Assembly (NCBI GenBank): GCA_025960445.1
Contig: JAICIT010000202.1
Location: forward strand, 1 to 5,651
Origin: Bradyrhizobium sp.
GTDB taxonomy: Bacteria > Pseudomonadota > Alphaproteobacteria > Rhizobiales > Xanthobacteraceae
Direction of reading: 5' to 3'
DNA: 5,651 nucleotides
How positions within the stretch are numbered: position 1 is the first letter of the stretch; every line of letters starts with the position of its first letter. The position numbers were made by a program, and so were the translations under genes. Positions 1 through 4,054 of the stretch are shown in pieces. The notes beneath the pieces were generated by a model that ran no database searches, was not told the origin of the DNA, and saw only the letters and a program-made list of their open reading frames with translations.

Positions 1-48
1 CAGCTTCCCAAGCTGCATACGAGGGTTCGATTCCCTTCGCCCGCTCCA
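1..48 (+). tRNA. tRNA-Gly (anticodon CCC), 3' portion only
   Basis: The left edge cuts this tRNA inside the anticodon arm. What remains is the anticodon loop TTCCCAA (5-11) with anticodon CCC at 7-9, flanked by CAGC and GCTG, then a four-base variable region. The T arm follows, with stem GAGGG (21-25), loop TTCGATT (26-32) and stem CCCTT (33-37). The 3' acceptor strand CGCCCGC (38-44), discriminator T45 and encoded CCA (46-48) complete it. The acceptor strand would pair with GCGGGCG, the usual 5' end of bacterial tRNA-Gly. About 27 nt of the 5' part (acceptor strand, D arm) lie outside the window. It reads GGG glycine codons. No integrase or duplicated 3' end is seen, so there is no evidence that it serves as an attachment site here. 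Confidence 0.93.
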
Positions 49-92
49 ACGTCTTCTTGCCGCCGAAACGATAGCGCCGAGCACTAAGTCCG

Positions 93-410
93 CTACGGCT
101 GAACCGTGAGGGTGGCCTTCATGTTGGGATGGAAGCGGCAATAATACTCGATCGTGCCGGGCTTTTTCAAAACCAGCGTGCCGTTCTTCTTGGGCGGCAA
201 CATCACATCCCACTCGCCGTTGCGCGCGGTGGCGGTGTGGGCGAGAACGTCCTTGTTGATCCACTCGATGGTGTCGCCAACCTTCGCGGTGGCTTGCGCC
301 GGTGCGATCACCAGATTCTCCATCGTGATTTGTATGGTTGCGGCATGCGCCGAGACCGACATCGCGAGCGTCAGCGCGGCAACGATCGGCAATGTCGATC
401 TCGGCATCAT
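93..410 (-). CDS. exported amicyanin-like cupredoxin (type 1 blue copper protein)
   Basis: A 105-residue small copper protein, expected to shuttle electrons in the periplasm. Residues 1-23 form a Sec signal peptide (MMPR, hydrophobic core, cleavage after AHA). The mature part is a single plastocyanin/azurin-type beta sandwich. The four type 1 copper ligands are visible: H58 in LAHTAT, then C91, H94 and M97 in CRFHPNM. The C-x2-H-x2-M spacing is that of amicyanin (CTPHPFM), and the length also fits. No methylamine dehydrogenase genes are present, so the electron partner is unknown and a copper-binding or stress role is equally possible. The start is supported by a GAGGAG Shine-Dalgarno six bases ahead of the ATG; a second ATG follows directly and could also be used. 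It is the last gene of a two-gene unit with the DUF4142 gene, so it probably depends on the promoter at 1003-1031. The stop is TAG. Confidence 0.93.
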   Translation of the reverse strand: MMPRSTLPIVAALTLAMSVSAHAATIQITMENLVIAPAQATAKVGDTIEWINKDVLAHTATARNGEWDVMLPPKKNGTLVLKKPGTIEYYCRFHPNMKATLTVQP

Positions 411-416
411 GGGCGG

Positions 417-422
417 CTCCTC
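417..422 (-). promoter_or_regulatory. Shine-Dalgarno of the cupredoxin gene, overlapping the upstream stop
   Basis: Read on the minus strand, GAGGAG overlaps the TGA stop (421-423) of the DUF4142 gene and lies six bases before the cupredoxin ATG (410-408). This arrangement is typical of translational coupling, and it supports co-transcription of the two genes. Confidence 0.7.
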
Positions 423-942
423 ACTTCAGGCTTGCCGCCACATGCTCGGCATGCTGCTCGTGGCCCTGAAAGATCTTCAGGCCGGTCTGCAAGAGGCTTT
501 TCAGTTCGGCCTTGGACGAGTTCGGAATAAGTGTGGTCTCGAGTGCGCTGTCGACAGCCTTGTGATAAGCGACTTCGTTGTCGACATAGGCTTTGTCGAA
601 CGCCGCGCCTTTAAGCTTGGCCAGTTCGGCGCGTTTGTCGGTGGCGTTCTTCGAAAGCGTGCGGCTGGTGTCGTTGTCTTCGGGCGTGACCTTGAGCTTT
701 TTCACCAGCGCCAGCGCCTGCTTGTTCACGGCCTCATGGTCGCGCACCATATCTTGCGCGAACGCCTTTACCTCCTTGTTGTGGGTTTTCTTAAGCGCCT
801 GCTTGGCCGCAGCGATGTCGATCACACCAGCGGTATAGGCGATGTGCGCGATCTGCGGGTCGGTCGGTTTCGCTCCTTGTGCCAGCGCGGCACCGCCGAG
901 CAGGCTTACCGCGGCGATTGCCGCGCTCAATCGAACGAACAT
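421..942 (-). CDS. secreted DUF4142 family protein
   Basis: A 173-residue exported helical protein of the DUF4142 family, which is related to ferritin-like four-helix bundles. Its biochemical role is not established. Residues 1-21 are a signal peptide (MFVRLSAAIA..., cleavage after ALA). The mature part begins with the family-like TDPQIAHIAYTAGVIDIAAAK stretch, in slightly longer form. It continues with a helix containing H54 and H69 (DMVRDHE), a second with H127 (EVAYHKAVD), and a C-terminal helix with H161, H164 and H167 (HEQHAEH). The reading frame is open to 1092, but I chose the ATG at 942. It has an AGGAG Shine-Dalgarno nine bases upstream and directly precedes the signal peptide, and the longer version would contain the ECF-type promoter at 1003-1031. 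It is co-transcribed with the cupredoxin gene and lies behind the sigma factor gene, so a periplasmic stress or metal-related role is likely but unproven. Confidence 0.92.
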   Translation of the reverse strand: MFVRLSAAIAAVSLLGGAALAQGAKPTDPQIAHIAYTAGVIDIAAAKQALKKTHNKEVKAFAQDMVRDHEAVNKQALALVKKLKVTPEDNDTSRTLSKNATDKRAELAKLKGAAFDKAYVDNEVAYHKAVDSALETTLIPNSSKAELKSLLQTGLKIFQGHEQHAEHVAASLK

Positions 943-951
943 GATTTTATA

Positions 952-956
952 CTCCT
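952..956 (-). promoter_or_regulatory. Shine-Dalgarno that fixes the DUF4142 start
   Basis: Minus-strand AGGAG, nine bases ahead of the ATG at 942. It supports translation from the signal-peptide methionine and not from the in-frame ATG at 1092. Confidence 0.7.
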
Positions 957-1002
957 GTGGCGCCTGGCATGAGCCGCCGGGCGCATATTGGTTGCACAGG
1001 CT

Positions 1003-1031
1003 TTGGATGGCCGATGAACCCAAAGGTTCCC
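1003..1031 (-). promoter_or_regulatory. ECF-type promoter of the DUF4142-cupredoxin operon
   Basis: On the minus strand, GGGAACC (1031-1025) is followed by 15 bases and CATCCAA (1009-1003). GGAAC is the classic -35 core of alphaproteobacterial ECF sigma factors. The same two heptamers with the same 15-base spacer occur upstream of the sigma gene (1773-1801), while the spacer sequences differ. The element starts ten bases beyond the sigma factor stop codon. It predicts a start site near 996 and a leader of about 55 bases. That the neighbouring sigma factor recognises it is inference. Confidence 0.75.
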
Positions 1032-1040
1032 GAAAAACTT

Positions 1041-1733
1041 TCAGGCTGTGAAACCCAGCCGCTTCAGGACCGCAACGGTCAGGCGTTCGCACCGTTTGCC
1101 GGCAAACGGGAAGGCTTCCATCACGACAGGGCCGATTTTCTTCTCGACGTTTTCGCGGAGCATGCTGCGCGCGCGGTGCAGTCGGGTTTTCACCGTCTCC
1201 GGTTTGAGCCCGAGAATCTCGGCTGTTTCTTCCACATTCATGCCCTCGATCACGCGGGTGATGAACACGATGCGGAAGTTGTCGGGGAGCTCGTCAATCG
1301 CGTGTTCGACGACGCGCTGAATTTCACGTTGTGCCATGGTCTTTTCAGGGTCCTCGGATGTCGCCGAGTTGGGAAACTGGATGATCTGCGCCTCGAGGGT
1401 GCCCGGCGGCAGTGAACTCAATTCGACGCCGGGGCGCTGCCGGCGCAACCGGCCCAAAGCTTCATTCATGGCAATGCGTGACAGCCATGTCGCGAGACTT
1501 GAATCGCCGCGGAAATCCTGAAGATGCGTTAAGGCCCGGACGTATGTTTCCTGAACCACGTCCTCGGCCTCACTGTCGTTCCGCAGGATGCCGCGGGCGA
1601 GCCGGTAAAGCCTGCGGTTGTTTGTCTGCATGATCGAGCGGATCGCCACCTCGTCGCGGGCGATGGCTCGTTGGACCAGCTCGGTATCGGCGATCCCGGT
1701 GGGCGCCAATTGTTGTGAATACGCTCTGCGCAT
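1041..1733 (-). CDS. ECF-type RNA polymerase sigma factor (sigma70 family, RpoE-like)
   Basis: A 230-residue alternative sigma factor with only regions 2 and 4. Region 2 covers roughly residues 26-98, with the polymerase-binding part around DSEAEDVVQETYVRAL (53-68) and the -10 reading part GDSSLATWLSRIAMNEAL (76-93). A linker follows, rich in Pro and Ser. Region 4 covers roughly 136-194, with a helix-turn-helix at VEETAEILGLKPETVKTRLH (167-186). A tail of about 35 residues follows, GPVVMEAFPFAGKRCERLTV (201-220) and beyond, with a single cysteine at 215; I associate this tail with Bradyrhizobium-type sigma factors. The start has GGAG five bases upstream. Its promoter at 1773-1801 matches the one ahead of the following DUF4142-cupredoxin pair, which suggests autoregulation and a local regulon. 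No anti-sigma gene lies next to it in the window. I cannot assign a numbered ECF group. Confidence 0.95.
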   Translation of the reverse strand: MRRAYSQQLAPTGIADTELVQRAIARDEVAIRSIMQTNNRRLYRLARGILRNDSEAEDVVQETYVRALTHLQDFRGDSSLATWLSRIAMNEALGRLRRQRPGVELSSLPPGTLEAQIIQFPNSATSEDPEKTMAQREIQRVVEHAIDELPDNFRIVFITRVIEGMNVEETAEILGLKPETVKTRLHRARSMLRENVEKKIGPVVMEAFPFAGKRCERLTVAVLKRLGFTA

Positions 1734-1772
1734 GCTCGCTCCGCTGTTACCCGGCTAAGTTACGGCACAGGA

Positions 1773-1801
1773 TTGGATGCCGCAAAGCCGGCCAGGTTCC
1801 C
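1773..1801 (-). promoter_or_regulatory. ECF-type promoter of the sigma factor gene (probable autoregulation)
   Basis: On the minus strand, GGGAACC (1801-1795), 15 bases, then CATCCAA (1779-1773). It predicts a start site near 1766 and a leader of about 33 bases before the ATG at 1733. The motif and spacing are identical to the element at 1003-1031, although the two spacers are unrelated. A shared motif ahead of a sigma gene and its neighbour is the usual sign of autoregulation. Confidence 0.75.
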
Positions 1802-1865
1802 GGAAATCGGAAGATGTCCTTTAGAAGATATGGTTTAAAAGTTGCCCCCGCCCGGTTCCCCGACG

Positions 1866-2786
1866 TCAATCTGCAGCGGAGGAGAGAGCCTCGCCGGCCG
1901 GGCTACCATGGGCGTGTTCTTCCATGGCTTCCAGGAAGCATCGGACCTTGGCGGGAACGAATTGGCGCGCCGGCAGCAATGCATGCACGTTGAGCGGTTC
2001 GCAAATGTGGTCCGGCAGCACGCGTCGCAGTGATCCGGTCTCGACAGCCGCGCGGGTGTAGCTCGCCGTCACCCGCAGGATACCGAGACCCGCGAGCGCG
2101 GCCTGCAACCTGATATGGGCATTTGAACTGGTCAGCCTGGCCTTATCGGCCGGAAGATACTCAGTCGTACCAGCCGGCGTGGTTATCGCCCAGGATGTAT
2201 CGGTTGGGCCGGTGAGCAGGGGAAAACGGAAAAGGTCTTCGATCCCACACGGTTCGCCGAGACGGTCCAGCAACGCAGGCGCGGCGAAGAGGCCGCGTTC
2301 AAGCGAGAAGATGCGCTTGATGACTATGCCCGCCGAGGGGAGCGGGGCCTCGAGCATCGCGAATACGATGTCGTAATGCTCGACCACCGGGCTGACAATT
2401 TCGTGCTCGACGTCGATCCGGATGGCAAGATCGGGATAGCGGCTCATCAGCTCGCAAGCGACCGGTCCTGCATGGTGCGCGCCGAATTCATACGGCGATT
2501 TGATGCGTAGCGTCCCCGCTATCGAGCCGCTCATCGCCATGGCTTCGCTGTGCGTATCATGCAGCGCTGTGAACAGCGGCTTCACCCGTCGATAGATGGT
2601 CTCGCCGGCATCGGTCAGGCGCAGGTGGCGCGTGGTGCGCTCGATAAGCCTCAGCCCGAGATTGCTTTCCAGCCGTTGCACTGCAGCACTGAGGCTTGAT
2701 TTGGGATGTCCGACCACGCGTGCGGCGGCGCTAAAGCCGCCATGCTGAACCACTTCGCAGAACAGCTCCCAATCGCGCCAATCCAT
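1866..2786 (-). CDS. LysR-type transcriptional regulator
   Basis: A 306-residue regulator of typical LysR length. An N-terminal winged helix-turn-helix covers residues 1-60: FSAAARVVGHPKSSLSAAVQ (18-37) is the recognition part, followed by the family signature LESNLGLRLIERTTRHLRLTDAGE. A linker helix leads to a periplasmic-binding-like effector domain from about residue 89 (GTLRIKSP) to about 295. It belongs to the branch that contains CrgA-like and many aromatic-catabolism regulators, judged by the R-T-T-R-x-L-x-L-T-x-A-G pattern. It is divergent from the Rieske oxygenase gene with 117 bases between, the classic arrangement for a LysR protein controlling its neighbour; the effector is unknown. 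No Shine-Dalgarno is visible before the ATG. M1 nevertheless fits the family start exactly, and no better in-frame start exists. The sigma gene follows on the same strand after 132 bases with its own promoter. Confidence 0.95.
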   Translation of the reverse strand: MDWRDWELFCEVVQHGGFSAAARVVGHPKSSLSAAVQRLESNLGLRLIERTTRHLRLTDAGETIYRRVKPLFTALHDTHSEAMAMSGSIAGTLRIKSPYEFGAHHAGPVACELMSRYPDLAIRIDVEHEIVSPVVEHYDIVFAMLEAPLPSAGIVIKRIFSLERGLFAAPALLDRLGEPCGIEDLFRFPLLTGPTDTSWAITTPAGTTEYLPADKARLTSSNAHIRLQAALAGLGILRVTASYTRAAVETGSLRRVLPDHICEPLNVHALLPARQFVPAKVRCFLEAMEEHAHGSPAGEALSSAAD

Positions 2787-2793
2787 TTGGGCA

Positions 2794-2822
2794 ATTGTCC
2801 ACGCGCCAGTACAGTGTGTCCA
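2794..2822 (-). promoter_or_regulatory. sigma70-like promoter of the lysR gene
   Basis: On the minus strand, TGGACA (2822-2817, 5 of 6 to TTGACA), a 17-base spacer, and GACAAT (2799-2794, 4 of 6 to TATAAT). The expected start site is near 2787, next to the ATG at 2786. This is a prediction from consensus match only. Confidence 0.45.
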
Positions 2823-2828
2823 GATAAT
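2823..2828 (+). promoter_or_regulatory. candidate -10 element for the Rieske oxygenase gene
   Basis: GATAAT, 5 of 6 to the sigma70 -10 consensus. No good -35 hexamer lies 16-18 bases upstream, as is common for promoters that need an activator. It abuts the lysR -35 box on the other strand and overlaps the dyad at 2827-2845. The implied leader is about 69 bases. Confidence 0.35.
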
Positions 2829-2845
2829 TCCGGTTCTCGCGGAAT
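2827..2845. promoter_or_regulatory. perfect dyad, candidate operator between lysR and the oxygenase gene
   Basis: ATTCCG (2827-2832), seven bases, CGGAAT (2840-2845). The arms are exact inverted copies. It lies in the divergent intergenic region and overlaps the presumed -10/+1 region of the oxygenase promoter. The arms do not give the textbook T-N11-A LysR core (the symmetric T/A pair is 13 apart), so binding by LysR is a guess. A site for another regulator is possible. Confidence 0.4.
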
Positions 2846-2903
2846 GGCCAATGAACTAAAACATGATGCAGAAGAAAAGCGTTCCTCGAACAGGGAGGGT
2901 GTG

Positions 2904-3968
2904 ATGACGGACGACGGAATTTTTCTACGGAATTCCTGGTACGTTGCGGCCTGGAATCACGAATTGATCGACGGCACCAAGCTGGCGCGGACGATACTGG
3001 AACGCCCGGTCGTGATTTACAGAGGCGCAAGCGGGAAAGTCGTGGCGCTCGACGACCGCTGTTGCCATCGCGCGGCGCCGCTCTCGATGGGCCGCATCGA
3101 GGGCGACGATATCCGCTGCATGTACCACGGCATGAAGTTCGAGCCGGGCGGCAAGTGCATTCAGATTCCGGGGCAGGACAAGATTCCGCCGAAGCTCGGC
3201 GTGCGAAGCTATCCTGTCGTCGAACGATACAACCTGATCTGGATTTGGATGGGAGACGTCGAAAAAGCCGACCCGAATCTGATCGTCGATTATCCGCCAC
3301 TCGAGGATCCGAAATGGCGCGGCCTTCCCGGATACATGCACTACAAGGCCAACTGGCTACTGATCGTCGACAATCTCAGCGACTTCGCCCATCTCGCCTT
3401 CGTGCATACCCACACGCTCGGCGGTTCGGAAGAATACGCCTACAAGACAAAACCGGTCGCAATCGAAAAACTGGATGATGGCTTTCGTGTCGAGCGCTGG
3501 CACATGAGCGCCGATCCGCCGCCCTATCACTGCAAGGTGATCCCGAACAGGACCGACAAGATCGACCGGCGCAACATTGGCCGCATGATCATTCCGGGAA
3601 TCTTCCTGCTTGATACGATGTTTGCGCCCGCTGGGCAGGGCGCCGAGCGAGGCGTTCAGGTCCCGGGTACGCGCCAGTATCGCAACGCGCAGTTCATGAC
3701 GCCGGAGACGCGCAGCACCACGCATTTCTTCTGGAATTATCTGCACGATTTCGACATCAGCAATCCGAACATCTCGCTGTCGCTGCGCAACAGCCTCGAA
3801 GAGGCATTCATGGAGGACAAGGCGATCATCGAGGCGCAGCAGACCGTGTTCGATGTCGACCCGAACTACCAACTGCTTGCGATCGGAGCCGACGCGGCGC
3901 TTACCTATTTCCGTTGGGCGCTGGCGCGGCGGATCGAGGCGGAGCGGAACGCGGCGCGCGCCGCTTAA
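2904..3968 (+). CDS. Rieske non-heme iron aromatic oxygenase, VanA-like alpha subunit
   Basis: A 354-residue terminal oxygenase component of the vanillate O-demethylase/dicamba monooxygenase type, which hydroxylates or O-demethylates aromatic or polycyclic substrates with O2. The N-terminal Rieske domain (about 8-110) has C53-x-H55 and C72-x2-H75 as [2Fe-2S] ligands, with 16 residues between H55 and C72. The C-terminal catalytic domain has N157, D160, H163 and H168 in DNLSDFAHLAFVH; the two histidines plus D305 (FMEDKAIIE) probably bind the mononuclear iron. The ATG at 2904 has AGGGAGG five bases upstream and starts the family-typical FLRNSWYVAAW; the frame is open back to 2706, but that part overlaps the lysR gene. 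The gene needs an electron-donating reductase of VanB type, which is not in the window. It is probably controlled by the divergent LysR protein. The substrate cannot be named. Confidence 0.93.
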   Translation: MTDDGIFLRNSWYVAAWNHELIDGTKLARTILERPVVIYRGASGKVVALDDRCCHRAAPLSMGRIEGDDIRCMYHGMKFEPGGKCIQIPGQDKIPPKLGVRSYPVVERYNLIWIWMGDVEKADPNLIVDYPPLEDPKWRGLPGYMHYKANWLLIVDNLSDFAHLAFVHTHTLGGSEEYAYKTKPVAIEKLDDGFRVERWHMSADPPPYHCKVIPNRTDKIDRRNIGRMIIPGIFLLDTMFAPAGQGAERGVQVPGTRQYRNAQFMTPETRSTTHFFWNYLHDFDISNPNISLSLRNSLEEAFMEDKAIIEAQQTVFDVDPNYQLLAIGADAALTYFRWALARRIEAERNAARAA

Positions 3969-3979
3969 CCTGAAACTCA

Positions 3980-4021
3980 ATCCCGGCAGGAAGCGCCTAA
4001 CGCTAAGCTCTCTGCCGGGAT
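3980..4021. terminator. inverted repeat between convergent genes, probable bidirectional terminator
   Basis: ATCCCGGCAG (3980-3989) and CTGCCGGGAT (4012-4021) form a perfect 10-bp GC-rich stem. Inside it, AGCG (3992-3995) and CGCT (4001-4004) can form a second small stem. It sits 11 bases after the oxygenase stop and 33 bases from the end of the convergent flavoprotein gene. No T-tract follows on either strand, so it is either a non-canonical terminator or an mRNA 3'-end-protecting hairpin. Confidence 0.65.
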
Positions 4022-4054
4022 GATCGCCGCCCCGGCATGGGCAAAGCACGCTGT

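Noticed and set aside
1..48. The tRNA 3' end as an integration site for a mobile island.
   Set aside because: No integrase gene, no second copy of the tRNA 3' end and no shift in composition is visible within the window.
49..92. Possible terminator between the tRNA and the cupredoxin gene.
   Set aside because: Only very short imperfect complementarities are present and there is no T-tract, so no terminator can be supported.
154..972. Long plus-strand open frame (272 codons) opposite the cupredoxin and DUF4142 genes.
   Set aside because: It is a mirror of high-GC coding sequence on the other strand, with no recognisable domain and no Shine-Dalgarno. The minus-strand genes have signal peptides, ligand motifs and ribosome binding sites.
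943..1092. N-terminal extension of the DUF4142 reading frame back to an ATG at 1092.
   Set aside because: It would place about 50 residues before an evident signal peptide, overlap the sigma gene and contain the ECF-type promoter. The ATG at 942 has a good Shine-Dalgarno.
1854..1860. A third minus-strand GGGAACC, just downstream of the lysR stop and upstream of the sigma gene.
   Set aside because: Fifteen bases further on the sequence is TTAAACC, not CATCCAA, so only half of the bipartite element is present. Another isolated GGGAACC occurs inside the flavoprotein gene (5276-5282), showing that the heptamer alone is not diagnostic.
2706..2903. N-terminal extension of the oxygenase reading frame back to 2706.
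   Set aside because: It overlaps the lysR coding region on the other strand and has no family-like sequence. The ATG at 2904 has AGGGAGG at ideal spacing and starts the conserved FLRNSWYVAAW.
3357..4049. Minus-strand open frame of 230 codons opposite the oxygenase gene.
   Set aside because: It is arginine-rich, low in recognisable structure, crosses the terminator hairpin and lies opposite a gene with complete Rieske and iron motifs. It is a shadow frame.
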